Source: Wenjunlia vitaminophila DSM 41686
GTDB lineage: Bacteria; Actinomycetota; Actinomycetes; Streptomycetales; Streptomycetaceae
Direction: 5' to 3'
NCBI RefSeq assembly: GCF_000380165.1
Contig: NZ_KB904688.1
Coordinates: forward strand, 1-38,875
Length of the DNA: 38,875 nucleotides
A model generated the notes under the pieces. It worked only from the letters and a program-made list of their open reading frames with translations, was not told the DNA's origin and made no database searches. Shown here piece by piece: positions 15,335 through 24,730 of the stretch (position 1 is the first letter of the stretch; each line of letters begins with the position of its first letter). The position numbers were made by a program, and so were the translations under genes.

Positions 15335-15348
15335 GTCCTTTTCCCGGA

Positions 15349-15380
15349 CCCGCCGGCACGGGCGCGCCCGTGCCGGCGGG
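15349..15380. terminator. 32-bp perfect palindrome between convergent ugd and dipeptidase genes
   Basis: CCCGCCGGCACGGGCG followed immediately by its exact reverse complement. It lies 15 bp after the ugd stop and 5 bp before the dipeptidase stop on the other strand. A TCCTTTT run precedes it on the plus strand, i.e. a T-run in dipeptidase transcripts is replaced by A-rich sequence. It is best read as a shared bidirectional terminator. Confidence 0.8.
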
Positions 15381-15385
15381 CGGGC

Positions 15386-16666
15386 TCACTCCTGCGGACC
15401 GGGGCCGTCGCACTCCTCCATCCGGGCGGTCTGCGGCGGCCTGCGGGTGCCGAGCTCCCGGGCCGCGTCCTGTGCGTCGCGCAGCACCCTGACCGCGTTG
15501 CCCCAGGTGAGCTTGGCCAGGTCGGCCGGGGACCAGCCGCGGTCGAGCAGTGCGGCGACGAGCCGCGGATAGCCGGCGACGTCCTCGAGCCCGATCGGTT
15601 GGCGGTCCACGCCGTCGTAGTCCCCGCCGAGCCCGATGTGGTCGATCCCGGCGGCCTCCCGTACGTGGTCACAGTGGTCGGCGACGTCCGCGATGGTGGC
15701 CACCGGCCGCGGCCGGTCACGTTCGTACCCGTCCAGGGCCTGGATCATCGCTTCGGGGTCCCGCGGGTCCACGCCCTTGTGGGCCAGGTGTTCCTGGGCC
15801 TGGAGGGTCCAGTCCGCGACCGCCTGGGAGACGAACTTCGGCACGAACGTCACCATGCACACGCCGCCGTTCCCGGGAAGCCGCTCCAGCACGTCGTCCG
15901 GGACGTTGCGCGGGTGGTCGCAGACCGCGCGGGCCGAGGAGTGCGAGAACAGCACCGGCGCCTCGGCCACCGCCAGGGCGCCGCGCATGGTGTCCGCCGC
16001 CGTGTGGGAGAGGTCCACCAGCATCCCGAGCCGGTTCATCTCCGCCACCACCCGTTCCCCGAACGGGCTCAGGCCCCCCACGGCGGGCTCGTCGGTCGCC
16101 GAGTCCGCCCAGGGCACGTTGTGGTTGTGGGTGAGCGTGAGGTAGCGCACCCCCAGTGCGTACAGGGCGCGCAGGGTGCCCAGCGAACAGTTGATGGAGT
16201 GGCCGCCCTCGGCGCCGAGCAACGACCCGACCTGCCCAGCGGCCCGCGCCGCCTGGAGGTCGTCAGCGGTCAGCGCCAGCCTCAGCCGTTCCGGGTGGCG
16301 CCGCACCAGGCGGTGCACCAGGTCGATCTGTTCCAGGGTGGCGGTCACCGCGTTGTCGCCGTCCAGCGACGGCGGGACGTACACCGACCAGAACTGTCCG
16401 CCCACCCCGCCCGCGTCGAGCCGCGCCAGGTCGGTGTGGAAGTCCGGGAGCCCCGCGACCAGGTTGGCCTGGTCCGACGTCAGGTGGTCGAGGCCGGCCT
16501 GGCGCAGCGCCCACGGCAGGTCGTTGTGGCCGTCCACGACCGGGTGGTCGGCGAGCAGCGCCCTGGCCCTGGCCAGGTGCTCCGTTGCGCCGGGCGCTGC
16601 GGCGTCCTTCCCGGTGGTTCCGGTCGTCGTCCCCGTCTGCCCGGTCGTCTCGGCCGCCTCGCCCAT
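15386..16666 (-). CDS. Membrane dipeptidase (peptidase family M19)
   Basis: A 426-aa zinc dipeptidase of the renal dipeptidase family, hydrolysing dipeptides, often with D- or dehydro-residues. The signature residues are [10 protein letters not shown] (first metal site), [45 protein letters not shown] and [13 protein letters not shown] near the C-terminus. No signal peptide is visible, so it is probably cytoplasmic. The N-terminal 30 residues are Thr/Ala/Gly-rich and may not be conserved; an internal start is possible. It follows purE on the same strand with a 42-bp gap, and may be co-transcribed. Confidence 0.93.
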   Translation of the reverse strand: MGEAAETTGQTGTTTGTTGKDAAAPGATEHLARARALLADHPVVDGHNDLPWALRQAGLDHLTSDQANLVAGLPDFHTDLARLDAGGVGGQFWSVYVPPSLDGDNAVTATLEQIDLVHRLVRRHPERLRLALTADDLQAARAAGQVGSLLGAEGGHSINCSLGTLRALYALGVRYLTLTHNHNVPWADSATDEPAVGGLSPFGERVVAEMNRLGMLVDLSHTAADTMRGALAVAEAPVLFSHSSARAVCDHPRNVPDDVLERLPGNGGVCMVTFVPKFVSQAVADWTLQAQEHLAHKGVDPRDPEAMIQALDGYERDRPRPVATIADVADHCDHVREAAGIDHIGLGGDYDGVDRQPIGLEDVAGYPRLVAALLDRGWSPADLAKLTWGNAVRVLRDAQDAARELGTRRPPQTARMEECDGPGPQE

Positions 16667-16708
16667 CGCACGCTCCTTCGTGGTCGCTCACCTGTCGGCG
16701 TCTGGTCT

Positions 16709-17287
16709 CTACTCCCCGAAACCGAAGGCGGCCGAACCCTCGACCTTCTTCCGCAGCCGTCGGCCCTTCTCCGTGGCCTGGGCGTTGAGGTCGTCCTGGA
16801 AGCGTCGCATCCGCTCCTGGAGCTCGGGATCGTGCGCGGCGAGGATGCGCACCGCGAGGAGCCCGGCGTTGCGGGCCCCGCCCACCGACACGGTGGCGAC
16901 GGGCACTCCGGCGGGCATCTGGACGATGGACAGCAGCGAGTCCAGGCCGTCCAGGTGCCGCAGCGGGACCGGGACGCCGATGACCGGCAGGGGGGTGACC
17001 GAGGCGAGCATCCCGGGCAGGTGGGCGGCACCACCGGCCCCGGCAATGATCACTTTGAGGCCGCGTCCCGCGGCGCTCTCCCCGTAGGCGATCATCTCGT
17101 GCGGCATCCGGTGGGCGGACACCACGTCCACCTCGCACGGCACCTCGAACTCGGTGACCGCCTTGGCCGCGTCCTTCAGGACCGGCCAGTCGGAGTCCGA
17201 GCCCATGACGATGCCCACCACGGGCACGGTCCCCGCGTCGTGGTCGGTGGCCCCGGGGCCCTGGAGGTCGGTGGGCGGCTGGGTCAT
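16709..17287 (-). CDS. purE: N5-carboxyaminoimidazole ribonucleotide mutase
   Basis: 192 aa, class I PurE. It converts N5-CAIR to CAIR in purine synthesis, working directly after PurK. Recognised by [68 protein letters not shown] and [11 protein letters not shown]. The ATG at 17287 overlaps the purK stop by 4 bp (ATGA), the classic translational coupling; longer in-frame readings run through purK and were rejected. The C-terminal [10 protein letters not shown] tail is slightly extended relative to the core fold. Confidence 0.97.
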   Translation of the reverse strand: MTQPPTDLQGPGATDHDAGTVPVVGIVMGSDSDWPVLKDAAKAVTEFEVPCEVDVVSAHRMPHEMIAYGESAAGRGLKVIIAGAGGAAHLPGMLASVTPLPVIGVPVPLRHLDGLDSLLSIVQMPAGVPVATVSVGGARNAGLLAVRILAAHDPELQERMRRFQDDLNAQATEKGRRLRKKVEGSAAFGFGE

Positions 17288-18432
17288 TCGCTGATCGTTC
17301 CTCTGAGGTAGTCGGCGGCGTGCCGGGCCCGGGCCCGTACCTCGTCCAGGTCGTCGCCGTAGGTGGTGACGTGGCCGACCTTGCGCCCGGGCTTCACGTC
17401 CTTGCCGTACATGTGGATGCGCAGCGCGGGGTCCCTGGCCATGCAGTGCAGGTAGCCCTGGTACATGTCCGGGTAGTCGCCGCCGAGCACGTTCGCCATC
17501 ACGGTCCACCGTGCCCGGGGCCTGGGGTCGCCGAGCGGCAGGTCAAGCACCGCCCGCAGGTGGTTGGCGAACTGGGAGGTGATCGCACCGTCCTGGGTCC
17601 AGTGGCCGCTGTTGTGCGGCCGCATCGCCAGTTCGTTGACGAGGATCCGGCCGTCGGTGGTCTGGAACAGCTCCACGGCGAGGTGGCCGGTGACCTGGAG
17701 CTCCTTGGCTATGGTCAGGGCGGTCCGCTGGGCCTGCCCCGCCAGCTCGTCGGTCAGGCCGGGGGCGGGCGCGATCACCTCGTTGCACACGCCGTCCACC
17801 TGGATCGACTCCACCACCGGGTAGGCCACGGCCTGGCCGTGGGGGGAGCGGACCACGTTGGCGGCCAGCTCGCGGACGAAGTCCACCTTCTCCTCGGCGA
17901 GGACCGGGACGCCGGCACGGAACGGGGCCTCGGCCTCCTGCTGGTCGTGGACGACCCACACGCCCTTGCCGTCGTAGCCGCCGCGCACGGTCTTCAGCAC
18001 CACCGGCCAGCCGCTGCCCGAGGGGTGCTCGGCGGCGAACGCGGCCACGTCGGCCGGGTCGGACACGATCCGGTGCCGGGGGCTGGGCACGCCGATCTCG
18101 TCCAGCTTCGCCCGCATCACCGCCTTGTCCTGGGCGTGCACCAGGGCGTCCGGGCCCGGTCGGACCACCACACCGTCGGCCTGGAGCGCACGCAGGTGCT
18201 CGGTCGGCACGTGCTCGTGGTCGAAGGTGACCACGTCACAGCCCGCGGCGAAGCGCCGCAGCGTCGCCAGGTCGCGGTAGTCACCGACCGTGACCTGCGA
18301 CACCACCTGGGCCGCCGAGTCCTGGGCGGTGTCACTGAGGAGCCTGAACTGGATACCTAGCGGGATGCCCGCCTCATGGGTCATCCGGGCGAGCTGTCCG
18401 CCACCGACCACACCGACTACCGGGAAGTTCAC
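17284..18432 (-). CDS. purK: N5-carboxyaminoimidazole ribonucleotide synthase
   Basis: 382-aa ATP-grasp enzyme that carboxylates AIR to N5-CAIR with ATP and bicarbonate. The N-terminal motif is [20 protein letters not shown]. The ATP-grasp core shows [43 protein letters not shown] and [16 protein letters not shown]. The GTG at 18432 is used because a GGGGGG tract lies directly upstream and the protein then begins exactly at the family N-terminus; a much longer open frame upstream overlaps gtrA on the other strand. It is the first gene of the purK-purE operon, divergent from gtrA. Confidence 0.96.
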   Translation of the reverse strand: MNFPVVGVVGGGQLARMTHEAGIPLGIQFRLLSDTAQDSAAQVVSQVTVGDYRDLATLRRFAAGCDVVTFDHEHVPTEHLRALQADGVVVRPGPDALVHAQDKAVMRAKLDEIGVPSPRHRIVSDPADVAAFAAEHPSGSGWPVVLKTVRGGYDGKGVWVVHDQQEAEAPFRAGVPVLAEEKVDFVRELAANVVRSPHGQAVAYPVVESIQVDGVCNEVIAPAPGLTDELAGQAQRTALTIAKELQVTGHLAVELFQTTDGRILVNELAMRPHNSGHWTQDGAITSQFANHLRAVLDLPLGDPRPRARWTVMANVLGGDYPDMYQGYLHCMARDPALRIHMYGKDVKPGRKVGHVTTYGDDLDEVRARARHAADYLRGTISE

Positions 18433-18573
18433 GCCCCCCAGGGTAATGGGCCCTCCCGCGGTGGCCGGGGCCGGCCGGGCGCCCCGTTCGGCCGCCGTCC
18501 GGGGGTGGTCCCGGAACAGCCCTACTAGCATGAAGGCCCACCGGCAGCCGAAGGAGCGGGGTTCGACGCGACG

Positions 18574-19086
18574 ATGAAGGCAATGCGCGGGCTGTACGAG
18601 CGACTGAGGCTCATCGGCAACGAGGTCATGAAGTTCGGCGCGGTCGGCGCGGTCGGCGCGGTGGTGAACTTCGTCGTGTTCAACCTCTGCCTGCACAGGT
18701 TGGACCTCCAGACGGTCCGCTCGGGAGTCATCGCCACCTCCGTCGCGATCTGCGCCAACTACCTCGGGAACCGTTACTGGACGTACCGCACCTGCGACAA
18801 GTCTCAGCAGACCCGCGAGTTCTCCCTCTTCCTGCTGTTCAGCGGCATCGGCCTGGTGATCGAGAACGGGGTGCTCGCGCTCTCCCACTACGGTTTCGAC
18901 TTCACCTCGGCGCTCTCCGACAACATCGCCAAGTACGTGGTCGGTCTGGGCCTGGGGACGCTGTTCCGGTTCTGGTCGTACCGCACCTGGGTGTTCCGCC
19001 GGGTGCCGGCCGGGGACGCGCTCCAGGGTGAGGGTGGGTACTGGAACGACCCGCGGCGCCGGGAGCGGATCAGCGCCCGCGGCTGA
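18574..19086 (+). CDS. GtrA family membrane protein
   Basis: 170 aa with four predicted membrane segments (about 24-45, 50-68, 85-105, 120-140). Characteristic stretches are FGAVGAVGAVVNFVVFNL, ATSVAICANYLGNRYWTYR and GLGTLFRFWSYRTWVFR. GtrA-like proteins are thought to flip or assist transfer of polyprenyl-linked sugars across the membrane. The sequence shows family identity but not the sugar. ATG 18574 is used; an ATG at 18583 is an alternative, since the GGAG is rather distant. A soluble basic tail of about 25 residues ends the protein. Confidence 0.92.
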   Translation: MKAMRGLYERLRLIGNEVMKFGAVGAVGAVVNFVVFNLCLHRLDLQTVRSGVIATSVAICANYLGNRYWTYRTCDKSQQTREFSLFLLFSGIGLVIENGVLALSHYGFDFTSALSDNIAKYVVGLGLGTLFRFWSYRTWVFRRVPAGDALQGEGGYWNDPRRRERISARG

Positions 19087-19155
19087 CCGCACCGCCCCCG
19101 TGGTCACCGCTCCGTTGCCGCCGACGGGGCGGCGACCACCGGCAGGGGGCGGGAG

Positions 19156-20397
19156 TCAGGACGGGTCCGTCTGGCGGCTGAGGAAGAGCGCGAACACCGG
19201 GGGCCGCTGTTGGAGCAGCTCGAGCCGGCCGCCGTCGGCCTCGGCCAGGTCACGGGCGACGGCGAGGCCGAGCCCGGTGGAGTTCCGGCCGCTCACGGTG
19301 CGCTCGAAGACGCGGGAGCCGAGGTCGGCGGGCACCCCCGCGCCCTGGTCCGTGACCTCGACGACCACCTGGTTGCCGGTGACCCTGGTGTGCAGGTCCA
19401 CTTCGCCGTCCCCGTGGGTCAGCGAGTTCTCGATCAGCGTGGCCAGCACCTGGGCGACCGCGCCGGGGGTGCCCACCGCCCGCAGGCCGCGGGCCCCCGA
19501 GCAACTGATCGTGCGGTTCTCCCCGCGGTAGGCCGGCCGCCACTCCTCCACCTGCTGCTTGACCACCTCGTCCAGGTCGAAGGCGACCGCCGAGCCCTTC
19601 TTCGGGTCCCGGGAGTTGGTCAGCAGCCGCTGCACCACGTCGGTCAGCCGCTCCACCTGGCCCAGCGCGATGGCCGCCTCCTCCTTCACCGTCTCGGGGT
19701 CGTCGGTGGCGATGATCTCCTCGAGGCGCATGGACAGCGCCGTCAACGGGGTCCTGAGCTGGTGGGAGGCGTCGGCGGCGAGGCGTCGTTCGGCGGTGAG
19801 CATCCTGGCGATCCGTTCCGCGCTGCTGTCCAGCACGTCGGCCACCCGGTCCAGCTCCGGCACCCCGTACCTGCGGTGTCGCGGCCGGGGGTCCCCGGAG
19901 CCGAGCCGTTCCGCGGTCTCGGCGAGGTCGATCAGCGGGGAGGCCACCCGACGTGCCTGGCGTATGGCCAGCAGCACGGCGGCGAGCACGGCCAGCAGGG
20001 CGACGCCGAGGATGGCCAGCAGGGTCCGACCGATCTCGTCGCGGACCACGGCGTACGACTGCTGGACGGTGACCCTCTCACCACCGGGGCCGGAACGCTC
20101 CGCGCTGATCCTCCGGCCCTCGGGGCGGCTGCCCAACTCGATCGCCGGCTGCCCGGGGACCTCGATCTTGGCGTACCGGTCCGGGTCGATCTGCCGCCGC
20201 AGCGACTCCGGCGCCACCTCCTCGCCCGCCGCGATGCGGTTCTCCACGACGCTGATGAGTTGGACCGCCTCGGACTCCACGCCGTCCTGGGCACTGCTCT
20301 CGATCGTCTTGACCTCGACCAGGACCAGGGAGAGCCCGAAGACCGAGATCACCACGAGGACCACGGCCAGCGTGGAGTTGATCAGTCGGCGGCGCAT
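19156..20397 (-). CDS. Two-component sensor histidine kinase
   Basis: A 413-aa membrane kinase. Two membrane segments (about 8-28 and 123-145) flank an extracytoplasmic sensor loop of about 95 residues. A HAMP-like linker follows, then the phosphoacceptor His212 in the DASHQLRTPL box. The ATPase domain has the N box LIENSLTHG, G1 VTDQGAGVP, the F-box VFERTVSGR and G2 STGLGLAVARDL. It is encoded 10 bp downstream of its response regulator. The signal is unknown; the extracytoplasmic loop has no domain I recognise. Confidence 0.95.
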   Translation of the reverse strand: MRRRLINSTLAVVLVVISVFGLSLVLVEVKTIESSAQDGVESEAVQLISVVENRIAAGEEVAPESLRRQIDPDRYAKIEVPGQPAIELGSRPEGRRISAERSGPGGERVTVQQSYAVVRDEIGRTLLAILGVALLAVLAAVLLAIRQARRVASPLIDLAETAERLGSGDPRPRHRRYGVPELDRVADVLDSSAERIARMLTAERRLAADASHQLRTPLTALSMRLEEIIATDDPETVKEEAAIALGQVERLTDVVQRLLTNSRDPKKGSAVAFDLDEVVKQQVEEWRPAYRGENRTISCSGARGLRAVGTPGAVAQVLATLIENSLTHGDGEVDLHTRVTGNQVVVEVTDQGAGVPADLGSRVFERTVSGRNSTGLGLAVARDLAEADGGRLELLQQRPPVFALFLSRQTDPS

Positions 20398-20407
20398 CGG
20401 GGCCGGG

Positions 20408-21085
20408 TCAGCTCTTCTCGAACCGGAAGCCCACCCCGCGCACGGTGGAGATGTACCGCGGGTTGGCCGCGTCGTCGCCGAGCTTCTTCCGCAGCCAGGA
20501 GATGTGCATGTCCAGCGTCTTGGTCGAGGACCACCAGGTGGTGTCCCAGACCTCGCGCATGAGCTGGTCCCGGGTCACCACCCGCCCGGCGTCCCGCACC
20601 AGCACCCGCAGCAGGTCGAACTCCTTGGCGGTGAGCTGGAGCTCCTCGTCGCCGATCCAGGCGCGGTGCGACTCCACGTCGATCCGCACCCCGTGGGTGG
20701 ACGGTGGCGGCTGGACGTCCGCGGTGCCCCGGCGCAGCAGGGCGCGGACCCGGGCGAGCAGCTCGGCGAGGCGGAACGGTTTGGTGACGTAGTCGTCGGC
20801 GCCGGCGTCCAGGCCCACCACGGTGTCCACCTCGTCGGCCCGCGCGGTGAGTACCAGCACCGGGAACGCCTGCCCCTCCGAGCGGAGCCTGCGGCACACC
20901 TCGAGGCCGTCCATGCCGGGCAGCCCCAGGTCGAGCACGAGCAGGTCCACTCCGCCCTGGAGGCCGAAGTCCAGGGCCGTGGGGCCGTCCTCGCGCACCT
21001 CGACCTCGTAGCCCTCCCGGCGCAGGGCACGGGCGAGCGGCTCCGAGATGGACGCGTCGTCCTCGGCGAGCAGTACTCGGGTCAT
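20408..21085 (-). CDS. OmpR/PhoB-type response regulator
   Basis: 225 aa. The receiver domain (1-115) carries the acidic pair ED-D at 8-10, phosphoacceptor Asp52 in LLVLDLGLPGMDG, and the conserved Lys102 in DDYVTKPF. A winged-helix DNA-binding domain (about 130-223) ends in STKTLDMHISWLRKKLGDD and YISTVRGVGFRFE. The start is the ATG at 21085, giving the canonical N-terminus MTRVLLAEDD. It forms an operon with the downstream kinase. The targets cannot be read from this window; the neighbourhood suggests envelope control (inference). Confidence 0.96.
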   Translation of the reverse strand: MTRVLLAEDDASISEPLARALRREGYEVEVREDGPTALDFGLQGGVDLLVLDLGLPGMDGLEVCRRLRSEGQAFPVLVLTARADEVDTVVGLDAGADDYVTKPFRLAELLARVRALLRRGTADVQPPPSTHGVRIDVESHRAWIGDEELQLTAKEFDLLRVLVRDAGRVVTRDQLMREVWDTTWWSSTKTLDMHISWLRKKLGDDAANPRYISTVRGVGFRFEKS

Positions 21086-21252
21086 GTGCCGAGGATAGTC
21101 CTGGTACGCGCCGGGGAAGTGGGCCGTCCCGCAGGCCCGTGCCCCGCGGGCCCTCGTCGGGAGGCACGGCACCGGTGACCGCGCGCCGCCGCGTACCGTC
21201 GGCGCCTCGGCGCGCGCCCGCGGAGGGGGGTCCGTGCGCCCCCGGGCCGGGC

Positions 21253-21732
21253 TCAGGCCCCGGTGATCTCCGCCCAGACCGTCTTGCCGTGTCCCTCGGG
21301 GTGGTGGACCGTGCCCCACCGGGAACAGAGGCGCTGCACGATGTACATGCCGTGACCGCCGGGCCGGCTCCCCTGGTGCGGTGTCCTCGGCGTGGGCGGG
21401 GCGGGGCTGGTGTCCGTCACCTCCAGCCGCAGCAGCCCCGGTCGGCCGCGCAGCCGGAGCTCCTGGGCGCCCCCCGCGTGCAGGCAGGCGTTGGTGACCA
21501 GTTCGGAGACGACCAGCAACGCGTCCTCGGCTCGGGCGCGGGCCTGTGGGGTCCGCGCGGGCAGCCACCCCCAGTCGTACAGCGCCTCGCGGGTGACGTC
21601 GCGGGCCCGGGCGACCACGCCGTCGCAGCCGGCGAGCAGCACCCTGCGCACCGGGGCGACCAGGGGGGCCGCCGTGTCGCCCGGACCGGACGCACCGCGG
21701 TCGTCCGGTGTGACCGGCCGGGAGCTGCCCAT
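21253..21732 (-). CDS. HATPase_c domain regulator (RsbW-like anti-sigma / serine kinase type)
   Basis: A 159-aa single-domain ATP-binding protein of the type that acts as an anti-sigma factor or serine kinase. The N box is LLVVSELVTNACLHAGG, G1 reads VTDTSPAPPTPR and G2 GGHGMYIVQRLCSRWG, followed by GKTVWAEI. It begins with a variable 30-residue segment. It is encoded 222 bp downstream of a STAS anti-anti-sigma gene on the same strand and near a SigB/SigF gene, so a partner-switching role is likely. Many actinomycete paralogues of this fold have unknown partners, which is the main doubt. Confidence 0.88.
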   Translation of the reverse strand: MGSSRPVTPDDRGASGPGDTAAPLVAPVRRVLLAGCDGVVARARDVTREALYDWGWLPARTPQARARAEDALLVVSELVTNACLHAGGAQELRLRGRPGLLRLEVTDTSPAPPTPRTPHQGSRPGGHGMYIVQRLCSRWGTVHHPEGHGKTVWAEITGA

Positions 21733-21954
21733 CAGCGATTCACCTCACCGACGTCCGACATGTCGAGAAGTCTCCTGCCCGACCCCGTCTGTTAAAACCT
21801 TCATGTCCCCGTTCCGGACCACCGGCTGTGTCGCCCGGTTGCCGGCGCGGGTGGCCGGGGCGGGTGGGAAGGGCGGGGTCCGTCGGCGGGAGCGTCGTGC
21901 TGGGGGCGACCGGCACCACCGCTCCCGCGGTCCGGTGCCCGGCCGGGCCCCGGC

Positions 21955-22323
21955 TCACTCCGTCAGCGCCTCGTCCAGCGCACGGTGCACGGTGAACACC
22001 GCGTCCGCGCCGGTGATCTCGAAGACCCGGGCGACCGGGGGGAGCATCCCGGCCAGGTGCACGCCGCCGCCGGCGGCCTCGGCCTTGGTCCTGGCGCCGA
22101 GGAACACGTTCAGGCCCGTGGAGTCGCAGAACTCCAGGGCGGAGCAGTCCACCACCAGCCGGGACCGCCCCTGGGCGACACAGCCCTCGAGCTGCTCGCG
22201 CAGCAGGTCCGCCGTGTGGTGGTCGAGCTCGCCCGAGGGGGTCACCACCGCGCTCGCACCGTGCATCCGCACGGCCACGCGCAGCCGGCCACGCCTGGCC
22301 GTGCCTGGGACTCCGCCGTCCAT
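21955..22323 (-). CDS. STAS domain anti-sigma factor antagonist
   Basis: 122 aa, an RsbV/SpoIIAA-like protein. The STAS core runs from RLRVAVRMHGASAVVTPSGE to the C-terminus, with the phosphorylatable Ser in CSALEFCDSTGLNVFLGA. In such circuits the unphosphorylated form releases a sigma factor by binding its anti-sigma kinase. ATG 22323 is preferred over an upstream in-frame ATG at 22371 because GGGAGG lies 7 nt before it. It is divergent from the sigma factor gene. Confidence 0.92.
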   Translation of the reverse strand: MDGGVPGTARRGRLRVAVRMHGASAVVTPSGELDHHTADLLREQLEGCVAQGRSRLVVDCSALEFCDSTGLNVFLGARTKAEAAGGGVHLAGMLPPVARVFEITGADAVFTVHRALDEALTE

Positions 22324-22452
22324 GCCTGACCTCCCACCGGGTACGTCCACACGCCGCACTGGCGCGTCCACACCGTGGAACCCTACGCCTCATCGGCGTC
22401 CCGGCGACACCGACACCAATCGAACACACGTTCCCCTCGAGCCCCGTTCGTC

Positions 22453-22482
22453 TTGCACTCCGCCGCGAACAAGCGGTAGGTG
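22453..22482 (+). promoter_or_regulatory. Candidate promoter of the sigma factor gene
   Basis: TTGCAC (22453-22458), an 18-bp spacer and TAGGTG (22477-22482) resemble a vegetative -35/-10 pair. Transcription from here would start close to 22490, which argues against the in-frame GTG at 22480 and for the ATG at 22588. Tandem AAGGACGA-type repeats follow at about 22488-22503. Confidence 0.3.
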
Positions 22483-22587
22483 TGGAAGAAGGACGAAGGA
22501 CGAACACCGACCCCCAGGAGGCGCCGCACCACCCGGAAGACCACCAGACGCACGGCAGCCAGGCTGCCGGTATCGAGGAGGAGCACC

Positions 22588-23499
22588 ATGGCACCCCAGC
22601 TCGACGGCCCCCGCTCAGCGACACCACAGCGGCCCGCGTCGTCGACCGCCTCCGACGAGGAGCGGAGCCGGGTCCCGGCCCTCGACCAGGACATGATTCC
22701 CGAGCTCTCCGAAATCCCCCCGTTCGACGAGGTGGGGCCGCTGGACGCGCGAGCCCTGTCCAAAACCCTCTTCCGGCGCATGCAGACGCTGCAGGAGGGC
22801 ACCCATGAGTACCAATACGTCCGTAACACGCTGGTGGAGCTGAACCTCGCCCTGGTGAAGTTCGCCGCATCCAGGTTCCGCTCCCGCAGCGAACCCATGG
22901 AGGACATCATCCAGGTCGGCACCATCGGTCTGATCAAGGCGATCGACCGGTTCGAGATCGACCGAGGCGTGGAGTTCCCCACCTTTGCGATGCCCACCAT
23001 CGTGGGTGAGATCAAGCGGTTCTTCAGAGACACGAGTTGGTCGGTCCGGGTGCCGAGGAGGCTCCAGGAACTCCGTCTCGACCTGGCGAAGGCCGGCGAC
23101 GACCTCGCGCAGGAACTGGACCGGGCCCCCACCGTGGCCGAGCTCTCCCAGCGGCTCGACCTCCCCGAGGAGGAGGTCCTCGAGGGCATGGCGGCCAGCA
23201 ACGCCTACACCGCCAGCTCGCTGGACGCCCAGCCGGAGGACGACGACTCCGAGGGCGCCCTCGCCGACCGCATCGGCTACGAGGACCACGACATCGAAGG
23301 CGTGGAGTTCCGGGAGTCGTTGAAACCGCTGATCGCCGACCTGCCGGCTCGGGACCGCAGAATCCTGTCCCTGCGGTTCGTGGGCAACATGACCCAGTCC
23401 GAGATAGGCGAGGAACTGGGCATCTCCCAGATGCACGTGTCCCGGCTGCTGTCCCGCACCCTGACCCGGCTGCGCTCCGGGCTGCTGGTCGAGGACTGA
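22588..23499 (+). CDS. SigB/SigF-family RNA polymerase sigma factor
   Basis: 303-aa alternative sigma factor of the general-stress / sporulation group. Region 2 shows LVELNLALVKFAASRFRSRS, EDIIQVGTIGLIKAIDRFE and FPTFAMPTIVGEIKRFFRDT. Region 3 starts at WSVRVPRRLQEL with DRAPTVAELSQRL. Region 4 contains LPARDRRILSLRFVGNMTQS and EIGEELGISQMHVSRLLSRT. Region 1.1 is absent, as expected. ATG 22588 follows GAGGAG; an in-frame GTG at 22480 would add 36 basic residues. Together with the STAS and ATPase genes opposite it forms a probable partner-switching circuit. Confidence 0.94.
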   Translation: MAPQLDGPRSATPQRPASSTASDEERSRVPALDQDMIPELSEIPPFDEVGPLDARALSKTLFRRMQTLQEGTHEYQYVRNTLVELNLALVKFAASRFRSRSEPMEDIIQVGTIGLIKAIDRFEIDRGVEFPTFAMPTIVGEIKRFFRDTSWSVRVPRRLQELRLDLAKAGDDLAQELDRAPTVAELSQRLDLPEEEVLEGMAASNAYTASSLDAQPEDDDSEGALADRIGYEDHDIEGVEFRESLKPLIADLPARDRRILSLRFVGNMTQSEIGEELGISQMHVSRLLSRTLTRLRSGLLVED

Positions 23500-23534
23500 G
23501 CCGGGGTCCGACGTGGCCGTCCACCCGGCGTGGG

Positions 23535-24713
23535 TCACTCCCCCGCCGGGTGGACCACCACGCCTCCCCGCCAGACTGCGGCGACCAGCGGGACACCCGG
23601 CCGGTAGGCGAGGTGGACGTGGCTCGGGGCGTCGAGCAGCACCAGGTCGGCGCGGCTCCCCGGGGCGATCCTGCCCACGTCGGGGCGGCGCAGCGCCAGG
23701 GCCCCGCCCCTGGTCGCGGCGACCACCGCCTCGTCCGGCGTCATGCCCATCTCCCGCACCGCGAGCGCCACACAGAACGGCATCGAACTGGTGAAGCTCG
23801 AACCGGGGTTGCAGTCGCTGGCCAGCGCCACGGTGACGCCCGCGTCCAGCAGCCGACGGGCGTCGGGGTACGGGGAGCGGGTGGAGAACTCCACCCCGGG
23901 CAGCAGGGTGGCGACGGTGTCACCCCCGGCCAGGGCGTCCACGTCGGCGCCGCTCAGGTGGGTGCAGTGGTCGGCGGAGGCGGCCCCGAGCTCCACCGCG
24001 AGCCGCACCCCGGGGCCGGGCCCCAGTTGGTTGGCGTGCACCCGGGGGACGAGCCCGCGGGCGGCGCCGGCGGTGAGCACCGCCCTGGCCTGGTCGGCGT
24101 CGAACGCCCCCCGCTCGCAGAACGCGTCGACCCAGCGGGCGTGCGGCGCGCAGGCGTCCAGCATGGGCCCGGTGACCAGCTCCACGTAACCGTCGGGGTC
24201 GTCGGCGTACTCCGGGGCGACGACGTGCGCCCCCAGGTAGGTGACCTCCGGGGTGTGCCGGGCCGCGATCCGCAGCGCCCGCGCCTCGTCGGGCACGGTG
24301 AGCCCGTAGCCGGACTTGGTCTCGATGGTGGTGGTGCCCTGGCGCAGCGCCTCTCCGACGAAGCGTGCGACGTTGGCCTCCAGGGCCTCGTCGGTGGCTT
24401 CCCGGGTGGCCGCCACCGTGGTGCGGATGCCCCCGGCGGAGTACCGACGACCGGACATCCGGGCCTGGAACTCCGCGGTGCGGTCCCCGGCGAACACCAG
24501 GTGTGCGTGGGAGTCCACGAAGCCGGGGAGCAGGGCGCGCCCCCGGGCGCTGTACGCGTCGTCGGCGGCGGGCACGGCGGCCGTGCTCCCCACCCAGGCG
24601 ACCCGGCCGCCGTCGATGACCACGGCGGCGTCCCTCAGCACGCCGCCGGGTCCCTCGCCGAGCGACGGGTCGCAGGTGAGCAGGGTGCCGATGTCGGTGA
24701 TCGCGGTGGCCAC
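23535..24713 (-). CDS. hutI: Imidazolonepropionase
   Basis: 392-aa amidohydrolase that opens 4-imidazolone-5-propionate to N-formimino-L-glutamate, the third step of histidine degradation. Metal and substrate motifs seen are [64 protein letters not shown] and [15 protein letters not shown] 24713 is used because AGAGG lies upstream and the protein then starts like the family. It is the last gene of the hut operon, 17 bp after hutF, and converges with the sigma factor gene. Confidence 0.95.
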   Translation of the reverse strand: MATAITDIGTLLTCDPSLGEGPGGVLRDAAVVIDGGRVAWVGSTAAVPAADDAYSARGRALLPGFVDSHAHLVFAGDRTAEFQARMSGRRYSAGGIRTTVAATREATDEALEANVARFVGEALRQGTTTIETKSGYGLTVPDEARALRIAARHTPEVTYLGAHVVAPEYADDPDGYVELVTGPMLDACAPHARWVDAFCERGAFDADQARAVLTAGAARGLVPRVHANQLGPGPGVRLAVELGAASADHCTHLSGADVDALAGGDTVATLLPGVEFSTRSPYPDARRLLDAGVTVALASDCNPGSSFTSSMPFCVALAVREMGMTPDEAVVAATRGGALALRRPDVGRIAPGSRADLVLLDAPSHVHLAYRPGVPLVAAVWRGGVVVHPAGE

Positions 24714-24730
24714 GGAACCTCTCAGGGCGG

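Noticed and set aside
15599-17311. A 570-residue plus-strand frame opposite the dipeptidase and purE
   Set aside because: Fully antisense to two confidently identified enzymes, with no motifs.
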